Shown: in pieces, positions 34,102 to 42,125 of the stretch
Numbering within the stretch: the first letter of the stretch is position 1
How the letters are laid out: the number at the start of each line of letters is the position of its first letter
Source of the DNA: Umezawaea endophytica
GTDB lineage: Bacteria > Actinomycetota > Actinomycetes > Mycobacteriales > Pseudonocardiaceae
NCBI RefSeq assembly: GCF_025061645.1
Contig: NZ_JANYMP010000012.1
Location: 230,602-294,601, forward strand
Reading direction: 5' to 3'
DNA length: 64,000 nt
Notes under the pieces: generated by a model
Database searches by the model: none
What the model was told of the DNA's origin: nothing
What the model saw: the letters and a program-made list of their open reading frames with translations, nothing else
Program-made: the position numbers and the translations under genes

Positions 34102-34998
34102 GTGAACTGGACCGAACGACCGCTGGTCCTCAGCGAGCGGACCCTGAGGCGGGGCTGGGAGACCGGCTGGGCGCTGGCCCTGCCGCTGGTGGCGGGCGCG
34201 CTGACCTGGACGGCCACCGGCAACGCCTGGCTGACGCTGTTCGCCGCCGTGGTGCTCGGCGTCCTGTTCTTCCAGATCGCCCGCCCCGGTTTCGAGGTGC
34301 CGCCCAGCGGCCACCCGATCGCGGACAACGCCGCCGACGCCGCCGCGGAACCCGTGTGGGCGCAGGTCCGTTGGATCTCCTCGCCCCGCGTGCCCCGCGT
34401 GGTCCCGGTCGTCGCACTGGCGACCGCCCCCGGCGGTGAGGTCCGCCAGGTCTTCCAGGTCGCCTGCGGCGACGCGCCGGGCCAGCTCCGAGCGGACGGC
34501 ATCCCCTTCGCCGCCGAACTGGTGAGCACCCGACCACCGCTCCTGCGCATCTCCGGCGAGGAGCCGGTGGCGCTGCGGCGGGAACGCTCCACCGCCGCGT
34601 CCGTGCTGGCGGACCCCGACTACGCCGACCCGCCGCGACCGCCGACCACTCGGCCCCTCACCCAGTGGTGGCAACGCCCCTACGCTCGCCGGGCCGCGGC
34701 CCTGCTCACCGCCGATCCGCAGTGGATCCCGGTCCGGCTCGTCCCCGCCGCCGCGGGCCCCCACGGCCCGTGGGTGGTCGTGCGCCCCAGCGACGGCCAC
34801 GTGCTGGCCCGCCAGTACCTCCCCCGAGCCGTCAAGGGCGTCCCGCGCGGACCCCACAGCGCGCTGATGGGCGTTCCACGGGGCTCCGCCGTGCTGGACG
34901 AGAACGAGGCAGGCGACTCGGTGGACGGCGTGCTCTACGGTCAGGGCTGGTCGAACCCGGCCCTCCTGCGCGGAATCCGCATCCGCCACGTGGGCTGA
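34102..34998 (+). CDS. Unrecognised membrane protein with large soluble domain
   Basis: No family was recognised. The 298-residue product has two adjacent hydrophobic helices (about 22-38 and 43-60) forming a hairpin, then a ~235-residue soluble region. Residues 90-150 contain beta-like strands (VPVVALATAPGGEVRQVFQV). After a Pro-rich linker near 185-200, a second part has WIPVRLVPAA, WVVVRPSDGHVL and a closing VLYGQGWSNPALLRG. GTG 34102 is preceded by a G-rich GGGGGGAGA. It lies 20 bp before the carbonic-anhydrase gene and is probably co-transcribed. Confidence 0.75.
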   Translation: MNWTERPLVLSERTLRRGWETGWALALPLVAGALTWTATGNAWLTLFAAVVLGVLFFQIARPGFEVPPSGHPIADNAADAAAEPVWAQVRWISSPRVPRVVPVVALATAPGGEVRQVFQVACGDAPGQLRADGIPFAAELVSTRPPLLRISGEEPVALRRERSTAASVLADPDYADPPRPPTTRPLTQWWQRPYARRAAALLTADPQWIPVRLVPAAAGPHGPWVVVRPSDGHVLARQYLPRAVKGVPRGPHSALMGVPRGSAVLDENEAGDSVDGVLYGQGWSNPALLRGIRIRHVG

Positions 34999-35018
34999 TC
35001 CCCGAGGAGGACGCAGTC

Positions 35019-35540
35019 GTGGCCATCTACGCGCTGGGCGAGCACGTACCCGAGATCCACCCGGAGGCGTACGTCCACCCCGACGCCACCGTCATCGGCG
35101 CCGTGAAGATCGGGGCGTTCGCGTCGGTGTGGCCGCAGGCCGTGCTGCGCGGCGACGCCGGGCGCATCGAGATCGGCGCGCGCACGAGCGTGCAGGACGG
35201 CACGGTCATCCACTGCACCGAGGTGCACCCCGCGCTGATCGGCGAGGAGTGCGTCATCGGGCACAACGTCCACGTCGAGGGCGCGACCATCGCCGACCAC
35301 TGCCTGATCGCGTCCGGTTCCGTGGTGCTCAACGGTTCCGTGGTCGAGGAGGGCTCGATCGTCGGCGCGGGCGCCGTGGTCTCGTTCGGCGGTCACGTGC
35401 CCGCCCGCTCGATGGCGCTCGGCGTGCCCGCGAAGGTGCGGCCGGGGCACGTCGTGCCGGAACGTGCCTGGCAGTTCGCGGTCGACCGGTACGTCGCCAA
35501 CATCGCCTTGTACCGCAAGGAACTCCGCAGGCTGGAGTGA
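35019..35540 (+). CDS. Gamma carbonic anhydrase family protein
   Basis: A 173-residue left-handed beta-helix built from hexapeptide repeats ([58 protein letters not shown]). Zinc-ligand His candidates are in VIHC, IGHN and VHVEG, the classical arrangement, so reversible CO2 hydration is plausible; many homologues bind metal but lack proven activity. A C-terminal helix packs on the helix bundle. GTG 35019 follows GAGGAGG. Confidence 0.88.
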   Translation: MAIYALGEHVPEIHPEAYVHPDATVIGAVKIGAFASVWPQAVLRGDAGRIEIGARTSVQDGTVIHCTEVHPALIGEECVIGHNVHVEGATIADHCLIASGSVVLNGSVVEEGSIVGAGAVVSFGGHVPARSMALGVPAKVRPGHVVPERAWQFAVDRYVANIALYRKELRRLE

Positions 35541-35542
35541 GA

Positions 35543-35548
35543 TAGGGT
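35543..35548 (+). promoter_or_regulatory. Probable -10 box of ung
   Basis: TAGGGT lies 8 nt before the ung GTG and just after the preceding stop, with no ribosome site. Confidence 0.45.
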
Positions 35549-35556
35549 CACGCGCT

Positions 35557-36234
35557 GTGCCTGGACGTCCCCTGAACGAGATCGTGGAAACCGGATGGGC
35601 TGAAGCACTCGCCCCCGTTTCCGACCGCATCGCCGAAATGGGCGAGTTCCTGCGTGCCGAAGTCGCCGCGGGCCACACATACCTCCCCGCGGGCGAGAAC
35701 GTGCTGCGCGCCTTCCAGCAGCCCTTCCACGAGGTGCGCGCGCTCATCGTCGGCCAGGACCCGTACCCGACACCCGGCCACGCCGTCGGCCTCAGCTTCT
35801 CGGTGTCGCCCGAGACCAAGCCGATCCCCAAGAGCCTGGTCAACATCTACAAGGAGTACGTCGAGGACCTCGGCCACCCCATGCCGTCCAACGGTGACCT
35901 CACGCCGTGGACCCAGCAGGGCGTGCTGCTGCTCAACAGGTCGCTGACGCTCCGCACCGGCGTGTCGAACTCCCACCAGGGCAAGGGCTGGGAGCAGGTC
36001 ACCGAGCAGGCCATCCGCGCCCTCGCGGCGCGCGAGGAGCCCATGGTCGCGATCCTGTGGGGCCGCGCGGCCCGCAACCTCAAGCCCATGCTCGACCCGG
36101 TGCCGTGCATCGAGTCCGCCCACCCGAGCCCGCTGTCGGCGCACGGCGGGTTCTTCGGCTCCAAGCCGTTCAGCAAGGCCAACGAGCTGCTGGAGAAGCA
36201 GGGCGCGGCCCCGATCGACTGGAAGCTGCCCTAG
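35557..36234 (+). CDS. ung: Uracil-DNA glycosylase
   Basis: Removes uracil from DNA to start base-excision repair. The 225-residue family 1 enzyme carries the catalytic [18 protein letters not shown] (Asp activates water), the uracil-binding [10 protein letters not shown], and the DNA-intercalation loop [13 protein letters not shown] with catalytic His. GTG 35557 starts [14 protein letters not shown]. Probably transcribed leaderless from its own -10 box. A hairpin terminator follows. Confidence 0.97.
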   Translation: MPGRPLNEIVETGWAEALAPVSDRIAEMGEFLRAEVAAGHTYLPAGENVLRAFQQPFHEVRALIVGQDPYPTPGHAVGLSFSVSPETKPIPKSLVNIYKEYVEDLGHPMPSNGDLTPWTQQGVLLLNRSLTLRTGVSNSHQGKGWEQVTEQAIRALAAREEPMVAILWGRAARNLKPMLDPVPCIESAHPSPLSAHGGFFGSKPFSKANELLEKQGAAPIDWKLP

Positions 36235-36252
36235 TCCGCTCCCGAGTGCCCG

Positions 36253-36282
36253 GAACCGCCCCGCCGCCCGGTGGGGCGGTTC
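36253..36282 (+). terminator. Terminator after ung
   Basis: GAACCGCCCC pairs perfectly with GGGGCGGTTC across a 10-base loop, 18 bp after the stop. Confidence 0.7.
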
Positions 36283-36314
36283 TCCGCTGTTCGGGGTCGG
36301 AAGGGCCGGAAAAG

Positions 36315-36352
36315 GCGGAAGCCCGGACACCGCAGGGTGTCCGGGCTTCCGC
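36315..36352. terminator. Terminator of rpmB, bidirectional
   Basis: A perfect 17-bp stem (36315-36331 with 36336-36352) closes on a 4-base loop, 14 bp beyond the rpmB stop. A CCTTTTCC run follows in the rpmB direction. Confidence 0.8.
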
Positions 36353-36366
36353 TTCAGGGCTGGAAA

Positions 36367-36558
36367 TCAGCCGCGCACAACCTTGCCCGCCTTGATGCAG
36401 GAGGTGCACACGTTCAGCCGCTGGCGCTGCGAGGAGGAAACCTTCGCGCGCACGGACTGGATGTTCGGGTTCCACCGGCGGTTCGTCTTCCGGTGGGAGT
36501 GCGAGACAGAATGGCCGAAGCCCGGCCCCTTGTTACAGACGTCGCACACGGCAGCCAC
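36367..36558 (-). CDS. rpmB: 50S ribosomal protein L28 (zinc-ribbon form)
   Basis: A 63-residue ribosomal protein starting [15 protein letters not shown], followed by [18 protein letters not shown] and ending [16 protein letters not shown]. The CxxC pairs in CDVC and CTSC identify the zinc-binding (C+) form. GTG 36558 is chosen: AAGGAG lies 9 nt upstream, whereas the GTG at 36567 overlaps that site. The second, zinc-free copy common in actinobacteria is not in this window. Confidence 0.95.
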   Translation of the reverse strand: MAAVCDVCNKGPGFGHSVSHSHRKTNRRWNPNIQSVRAKVSSSQRQRLNVCTSCIKAGKVVRG

Positions 36559-36707
36559 GTCAGCCACTCCTTAGGGTTGCTCATTTCTTACTCACGCCCC
36601 GGCGGGCGCGCAAGCGTGCACAAGCCTCAGCCGGGCATGGCAACACCGATGAGGGTAACCGGTGTCCCGTGCCACGACCAAACCGGGGTGCCCGCGGAGC
36701 GGGTCGA

Positions 36708-36713
36708 TACGCT
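36708..36713 (+). promoter_or_regulatory. Probable -10 box for leaderless dhaL/fakA-like gene
   Basis: TACGCT ends 6 nt before ATG 36720, so the predicted transcript would begin on the start codon. Confidence 0.48.
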
Positions 36714-36719
36714 CCCGCC

Positions 36720-38342
36720 ATGCAGGTCCTCGATGCGGGCGCGGTGCGCCGATGGGCGGACGCGTGTGTGCGGTCACTGGACGCGAACCGCGAGGCGATC
36801 GACCGGATCAACGTCTACCCGGTGCCCGACGGCGACACGGGCACGAACCTCCTCCAGACGATGCGCTCGGCGCTGGACGCGCTGCTGCGCGCTCCCGCCG
36901 ACGCCCGTGACGCGGCGGGCACGTCACTCGCGGCCCTGGCCAAGGGCGCGCTGGCGGGTGCTCGCGGCAACTCCGGGGTGATCCTGTCCCAGGTGCTGCG
37001 GGGGCTCGCGGAGACCGTCCAGGGCGCCTCCACGATGACCGGGGGAGCGCTGCGGCAGGCGCTGCACCGGGCCGACGAGCTGGCCACCGCCGCGGTCTCC
37101 CAACCGGTCGCGGGCACCGTGCTGTCGGTCCTGCACGCCGCCGCCGAAGCCGCCGCCGACGGGCCGGACGACCTGGAGCACGTCATCACCTCGGCCGCGA
37201 AGGCAGGAGCCGCCGCGCTCGCCGACACCCCGCGCCAACTGGCCGTTCTCGCCAAGGCGGGCGTGGTCGACGCGGGCGGGCGCGGGCTGCTGGTGCTCTT
37301 GGACACACTCGCGGCCGTCGTCACGGGCCGCGAGGAGGAGAGCGAGGTCGTGCCGGTGCTGCCGCGCACGCCGGAATCGCTGACCACCGGCCGCGAAGCC
37401 GGGTCCGTCGAGTTCGAGTACGAGGTCATGTACCTGCTCGACGGCACGTCCGAGACCGCCGTCGACGAGCTGCGCGCCACCCTCGGCGGCCTCGGCGACT
37501 GCGTGTCCGCGGTCGGCGACGGCGCCGAGCTGTGGACCGTCCACGTGCACTGCAACGACATCGGCGCGGCCATCGAGGCGGGCATCGGCGCGGGCCGCCC
37601 GCACCGGATCACCGTCGCCCGCTTCGCCGACCAGATCGCCGCGCAGGCCCCGCGCTTCGTCCGCGACCGCGCGGTCGTCGTGCTGGTCAGCGGCGAGGGC
37701 GCGGTCGAGCTGTTCCGCTCCGAGGGCGCCGTCGTGGTCGACCTGGCCGCGGTGGGGTCGCCGACGCCGTCAGACCTGCTGGCCGTGCTGGTCAGCACCC
37801 GCGCCCGCCAGGTCACGGTCCTGCCCGGCACGCCGGGCCTGCGCGACCGCCTCGCCGAGGCCGTCGCGCAGGCCGTCGCGGCGGGCCAGGACGTCGTGGT
37901 CGTCCCGACCGCGTCCCCCGTGCAGGTGCTGGCCGCCATCGCCGTGCACGACCCGTCCCGCCGCCCCGGCGACGACGTGGTCGCCATGGCCGAGGCCGCC
38001 GCCGCCACCCGGCGCGGCGAACTGGCCCTGTCGGACGGCGAGGGCATCACCTGGGCGGGCCGCGTCCGGGTGGGCGACCTGCTCGGCCTGCTCGACGGCG
38101 AGGTCGTCCTGATCGAACCCGCCCCGGCCGACGAGGACGCCGTCGGCGACCTCGCGTGCCGCCTGGTCGACCGGATGCTCGCGGGCGGTGGTGAACTGGT
38201 CACGACCGTCCTCGGCGCCGCCGCCCCACCGGGCCTGGCGGACCTGCTGGAGGACCACCTCCGGCTGAGCCACCCCGAGGTGGAGCTGACCGTCTACCAG
38301 GGCGGCCAGCCGGACGCGATCATCCTTGTCGGTGTCGAGTAG
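36720..38342 (+). CDS. DAK2/DhaL domain protein, FakA-type fatty acid kinase homologue
   Basis: The 540-residue protein has an N-terminal DhaL nucleotide-binding domain (RINVYPVPDGDTGTNLLQTM, GARGNSGVILSQVLRG, AGVVDAGGRGLLVLLD) and C-terminal FakA/DegV-associated domains (EFEYEVMYLLDG, VVVVPTASPVQVLAA). In Firmicutes FakA with FakB phosphorylates exogenous fatty acids; in actinobacteria function is unproven. The order with recG directly downstream (14 bp) is conserved in mycobacteria and staphylococci. ATG 36720 sits behind a -10 box without a ribosome site. Confidence 0.88.
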   Translation: MQVLDAGAVRRWADACVRSLDANREAIDRINVYPVPDGDTGTNLLQTMRSALDALLRAPADARDAAGTSLAALAKGALAGARGNSGVILSQVLRGLAETVQGASTMTGGALRQALHRADELATAAVSQPVAGTVLSVLHAAAEAAADGPDDLEHVITSAAKAGAAALADTPRQLAVLAKAGVVDAGGRGLLVLLDTLAAVVTGREEESEVVPVLPRTPESLTTGREAGSVEFEYEVMYLLDGTSETAVDELRATLGGLGDCVSAVGDGAELWTVHVHCNDIGAAIEAGIGAGRPHRITVARFADQIAAQAPRFVRDRAVVVLVSGEGAVELFRSEGAVVVDLAAVGSPTPSDLLAVLVSTRARQVTVLPGTPGLRDRLAEAVAQAVAAGQDVVVVPTASPVQVLAAIAVHDPSRRPGDDVVAMAEAAAATRRGELALSDGEGITWAGRVRVGDLLGLLDGEVVLIEPAPADEDAVGDLACRLVDRMLAGGGELVTTVLGAAAPPGLADLLEDHLRLSHPEVELTVYQGGQPDAIILVGVE

Positions 38343-38356
38343 TTGAATGGGCGGCG

Positions 38357-40552
38357 ATGACCACCTTTGACGAGAAGCTGGTGTCGGTGCTCGGCAAGAA
38401 GAGCGCCGACGCGCTGGAGGCCGGGCTCGGCCTGCTGACGATCGGCGACCTGCTGCGGCACTACCCGCGCCGGTACGACGAGCGCGGGAAGCTGACCGAG
38501 ATCGCGAGCCTGGAGCTGGGCGAGCACGTCACCGTGCAGGCGAAGGTCAAGACGGGCAAGAAGCGCGCCATGAAGAACCGGCGCGGCTACATGTTCGAGG
38601 CGACCATCACCGACGGCACGAACGAGCTGCAACTGGTCTTCTTCGGCACGCCCGCGCACGTCGCCGAGACCGAGCTGCTGCCCGGCAGACAGGCGATGTT
38701 CGCGGGCAAGGTCGGCCGGTTCAACAACAAGCTCCAACTCGCCCACCCCGACTTCGAGGTGTTGAAGGACGAGGCGCCGGACTCGGCGGCCGACCGGTTC
38801 GCCCAGGCGTTCATCCCGGTCTACCCGGCCGCGCAGGGCATCCAGTCGTGGAACATCGTCAACTGCGTCAAGCAGGTCCTCGACGTGTGGGACGGCGTCC
38901 CCGAAGCCTCCGACCCGCTGCCGTCGCGACTGCGCTCGTCGCGTTCGCTGATGCCGCTGGAAGGAGCGCTGCGCGCGATCCACCGCCCGGATAGCTGGGC
39001 GGTGATCACGCTCGCGCAGCAGCGGCTGAAGTGGGACGAGGCGATGGCCGTGCAGCTCGCACTGGCCCAGCGCAGGCAGTCCGCTGGCGCCCGCCCCGCC
39101 CCCGCCTGCCCACCCCGGCCGGGCGAGATCCTGGACGCGTTCGACGCGCGGCTGCCGTTCACGCTGACCAACGGGCAGCGCGAGATCGGCGAGGAGATCG
39201 CCAGGGACCTGTCCGGCGCGCACCCGATGAACCGGCTGTTGCAGGGGGAGGTCGGGTCGGGCAAGACGATGGTTGCCCTGCGGGCGATGTTGCAGGTCGT
39301 CGACGCCGGTCGACAGGCCGCCATGCTGGCGCCGACGGAGGTGCTCGCGGCGCAGCACGCGCGGTCGTTGAACGAGATGCTGGGTGACCTCGCGCAGGCC
39401 GGGCAGTTGGGCGGGGCGGAGCACGCGACGCGGTTGACGCTGCTGACGGGCTCGATGAGCGCGCCGCAGCGGAAGAAGGCGATGCTGGAGATCGTGTCCG
39501 GCGAGGCCGGGATCGTGGTCGGGACGCACGCGCTGATCCAGGACAAGGTGACGTTCGCCGACCTCGGGCTGGTGGTGGTGGACGAGCAGCACCGGTTCGG
39601 CGTCGAGCAGCGGGACGCGCTGCGGGGGCGGGCCCAGGAGGGCGCGTCGCCGCACGTGCTGGTGATGACGGCGACGCCGATCCCGCGCACGGTGGCGATG
39701 ACGGTGTACGGCGACCTGGCGGTGTCCGCGCTGCGCGAGCTGCCGCAGGGCCGGTCGCCGATCAGCACCTCGCTGGTGCCGCTGGCGGAGAAGCCGCAGT
39801 GGCTGTCCCGCGCGTGGCAGCGGATCCACGAGGAGGTCGCGAAGGGGCACCAGGTGTACGTGGTGTGCCCGCGGATCGGCGACGGCGAGTCGGACGACGA
39901 CGGTGCCGAGCCGCCGAAGGAGGACGCGTCGGACCGGCGTCCGCCGTTGGCGGTCGTGGACGTCGCGAACCGGCTGTCCGAGGGGCCGTTGCGGGGGATG
40001 GCGATCCAGATCTTGCACGGCAGGCTGCCCGCGGACGAGAAGGACGCGGTGATGCGGTCGTTCGCCGCGAACGAGACGAAGGTGCTGGTCGCGACGACGG
40101 TGATCGAGGTCGGCGTGAACGTCCCGAACGCCACCGTCATGGTGATCATGGACGCGGACCGGTTCGGCGTCAGCCAGCTCCACCAGTTGCGCGGGCGCGT
40201 CGGCCGCGGCAGCGCGCCCGGCCTGTGCCTGCTGGTCACGGAGATGCCGGACGGCACGTCGACGATGGAACGGCTGCGCGCGGTCGAGTCCACGTTGGAC
40301 GGTTTCGAGCTGGCGCAGCTCGACCTGGAGCTGCGGCGCGAGGGCGACATCCTCGGCGCCGCCCAGTCCGGCGTCCGCTCCGGCCTGAAGATGCTGTCGC
40401 TGCTGCGCGACGAGGACCTGATCCGCGAGGCCCGCGTGGAGGCGCAGGAGGTGGTGGACGCCGATCCCGAGCTGACCGCCCACCCCGGTCTCGCAGGCCT
40501 GGTGTCGGGCCTGCTGGACGAGGAGCGGGCGGAGTACCTGGAGAAGGCCTGA
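38357..40552 (+). CDS. recG: ATP-dependent DNA helicase RecG
   Basis: A branch-migrating helicase that remodels stalled forks and Holliday junctions. The 731-residue protein has an N-terminal wedge/OB domain (LLRHYPRRYDERGKL), Walker A in LLQGEVGSGKTMVALRAM (about residue 300), DEQH-box VVVDEQHRFGVEQRD, motif III MTATPIPRTVAMTVYG, and motifs V-VI TTVIEVGVNVPNAT and HQLRGRVGRGSAPG. A short acidic insert (GDGESDDDGAEPPKEDASD) lies before motif IV, as often seen in actinobacteria. Confidence 0.97.
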   Translation: MTTFDEKLVSVLGKKSADALEAGLGLLTIGDLLRHYPRRYDERGKLTEIASLELGEHVTVQAKVKTGKKRAMKNRRGYMFEATITDGTNELQLVFFGTPAHVAETELLPGRQAMFAGKVGRFNNKLQLAHPDFEVLKDEAPDSAADRFAQAFIPVYPAAQGIQSWNIVNCVKQVLDVWDGVPEASDPLPSRLRSSRSLMPLEGALRAIHRPDSWAVITLAQQRLKWDEAMAVQLALAQRRQSAGARPAPACPPRPGEILDAFDARLPFTLTNGQREIGEEIARDLSGAHPMNRLLQGEVGSGKTMVALRAMLQVVDAGRQAAMLAPTEVLAAQHARSLNEMLGDLAQAGQLGGAEHATRLTLLTGSMSAPQRKKAMLEIVSGEAGIVVGTHALIQDKVTFADLGLVVVDEQHRFGVEQRDALRGRAQEGASPHVLVMTATPIPRTVAMTVYGDLAVSALRELPQGRSPISTSLVPLAEKPQWLSRAWQRIHEEVAKGHQVYVVCPRIGDGESDDDGAEPPKEDASDRRPPLAVVDVANRLSEGPLRGMAIQILHGRLPADEKDAVMRSFAANETKVLVATTVIEVGVNVPNATVMVIMDADRFGVSQLHQLRGRVGRGSAPGLCLLVTEMPDGTSTMERLRAVESTLDGFELAQLDLELRREGDILGAAQSGVRSGLKMLSLLRDEDLIREARVEAQEVVDADPELTAHPGLAGLVSGLLDEERAEYLEKA

Positions 40553-40554
40553 GC

Positions 40555-40560
40555 TAGCAT
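40555..40560 (+). promoter_or_regulatory. Probable -10 box of the first lipoprotein gene
   Basis: TAGCAT lies 9 nt before GTG 40570, directly after the recG stop. Confidence 0.4.
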
Positions 40561-40569
40561 CGCCTTCTT

Positions 40570-41373
40570 GTGCGCCGCTTCCTCGTCGTCATCCCCCTCG
40601 TGCTGCTCGCCGCCTGCGGGTCGGCGCAGCCCGCTCCGGCTCCGACGACGTCGCAGGTCAAAGGCGAGTTGGCGGTGCTGGCGGAGTCCATCGCCGCGCG
40701 TCGGGCCGAGCTGAGGACGGCGAGGTTCCACACCGACGGCTTCGCGTCCGACGGCGCCGCGACCGAGGTGCGCAACACCGCGGACGGCGTGATCAGGCAG
40801 GACGGGGGGAGCGTCTTCGGCGCGTTCACGCTGAACGTCGACACGGGCGGCGCGGCCCGCAAGATCGACCTGGTCGTGCTCGGCGACGGCCTGTACGCCC
40901 ACCTCGACGGCGCCCCGATGCCCGAGGGCAAGAAGTGGGCTAGGTACACGGCCGAGAACAGCGCCGAGATCTCCGGGCTGCTGCGCGGGTTCGGCCCCAG
41001 CGCGATGGCCGGTGCGGAGCTCGACTACCTGGAGCCGACCGCCGGGCTGGTGCTGCGCAAGGCTTCCGAGCAGCTCGACGGCGTCCCGGTGACGCGGTAC
41101 GACGTCGCCGTCGACACGGTGAAGATCGCGAAGCTGCTGGAGGACCCGGACATCCAGCTCCAGCACGCCCAGCTCGCCGAGTACGGGGTGACGATCAGCG
41201 CGTTCGCCTGGGTGGACGCGACCGGGCTGCCGCTCAAGGCCGAGTACCGGTTCGAGCAGAACGGCAAGGTCGTCAAGAGCTCCACCACCCGGTTCACCGA
41301 CTGGGGCGGCGCGGCGGAGATCACCGCACCGCCCGCCGCCGAAACCATCCCGGCCGAGCAGTTGCCGAAGTAG
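40570..41373 (+). CDS. LppX/LprAFG-type lipoprotein
   Basis: A 267-residue exported lipoprotein (lipobox LLAAC, Cys at residue 16). The mature part resembles the mycobacterial LppX/LprG fold, a half-barrel with a hydrophobic lipid-carrying cavity: LRTARFHTDGFASDG, VVLGDGLYAHLDG, TRYDVAVDTVKIAKLL and AFAWVDATGLPLKAEYRF. Such proteins carry lipids or lipoglycans through the envelope. It is followed by a paralogue, suggesting tandem duplication. A -10 box precedes GTG 40570. Confidence 0.83.
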   Translation: MRRFLVVIPLVLLAACGSAQPAPAPTTSQVKGELAVLAESIAARRAELRTARFHTDGFASDGAATEVRNTADGVIRQDGGSVFGAFTLNVDTGGAARKIDLVVLGDGLYAHLDGAPMPEGKKWARYTAENSAEISGLLRGFGPSAMAGAELDYLEPTAGLVLRKASEQLDGVPVTRYDVAVDTVKIAKLLEDPDIQLQHAQLAEYGVTISAFAWVDATGLPLKAEYRFEQNGKVVKSSTTRFTDWGGAAEITAPPAAETIPAEQLPK

Positions 41374-41376
41374 GGT
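41371..41376 (+). promoter_or_regulatory. Probable -10 box of the second lipoprotein gene
   Basis: TAGGGT lies 8 nt before GTG 41385, and its TAG is the stop codon of the upstream lipoprotein gene. Confidence 0.45.
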
Positions 41377-41384
41377 CCCGCAGG

Positions 41385-42125
41385 GTGTCCAGACCCCTCC
41401 TGGCGGTTCTCGCCTGCCTGCTGCTCTCCTCCTGCGCCACCGAGAGCGCCGCGACCGCTCCGCCGACCGTCGACCTCGGCCAGGTCGCCTCGCTCGCCCG
41501 CGCGCGGATGAACGAGGTGGCCAGCGCCACGTACCGGACCGAGACGACGTTCGGCTCCCAGGCGGATCGGATGATCAACACCGACGTGACGGGCGTCTGG
41601 CGCCACGACGCGGCGGGCTCGTGGTCGACCGCGCACGTGCTGCGGACCAAGCCGAAGAGCTACCCGGTCGTGGACGCCGTGCTGGTGCCCGGCTCGCTGT
41701 ACTGGCGGTCCGCCGGGAGCAGCACCTGGAAGGTCGCCCCGGAATCCGAGCCCGAGGCCTACTACAGCCCACTCGGCGGGTTCGCGCTGAACTCCGGGTT
41801 CGGTGCCGAACTCGACTACCTGGAACCGAGGGCCGCGACGCTGAAGGCGTCCGGGCCGGACCGGGTGGACGGCGTCGACACCACCCGGTACGACCTGGAG
41901 GTCGACCCGGCGAAGTTCGCCGCCCTGGTGGCCAACCCGTTCCGCCGCAAGCTGCACGACGAACTCGTCGGGCTGAACCGCCCGGTCGTCGCGCGGGTGT
42001 GGGTGGACGCGACCGGACTGCCGGTGAAGGCGGCCTTCGAACTCCCCTTCGACGAACGGCGGGGGACGACCACGTGGTTCGAGAACTGGGGCAGGCCGGT
42101 CGTGGTCGAGACCCCCGCCCTCTAG
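41385..42125 (+). CDS. Second LppX/LprAFG-like lipoprotein (paralogue)
   Basis: A 246-residue lipoprotein (lipobox LLSSC, Cys at residue 17) that shares the layout of the preceding gene: VASATYRTETTFGSQ, LVPGSLYWRSAGS, LDYLEPRAATLK, TRYDLEVDPAKFAALV and RVWVDATGLPVKAAFELP. The shared LDYLEP and WVDATGLP(L/V)KA motifs show the two are paralogues. Its stop overlaps by four bases (CTAG) the stop of the leftward ATPase gene. Role probably envelope lipid handling; ligand unknown. Confidence 0.8.
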   Translation: MSRPLLAVLACLLLSSCATESAATAPPTVDLGQVASLARARMNEVASATYRTETTFGSQADRMINTDVTGVWRHDAAGSWSTAHVLRTKPKSYPVVDAVLVPGSLYWRSAGSSTWKVAPESEPEAYYSPLGGFALNSGFGAELDYLEPRAATLKASGPDRVDGVDTTRYDLEVDPAKFAALVANPFRRKLHDELVGLNRPVVARVWVDATGLPVKAAFELPFDERRGTTTWFENWGRPVVVETPAL

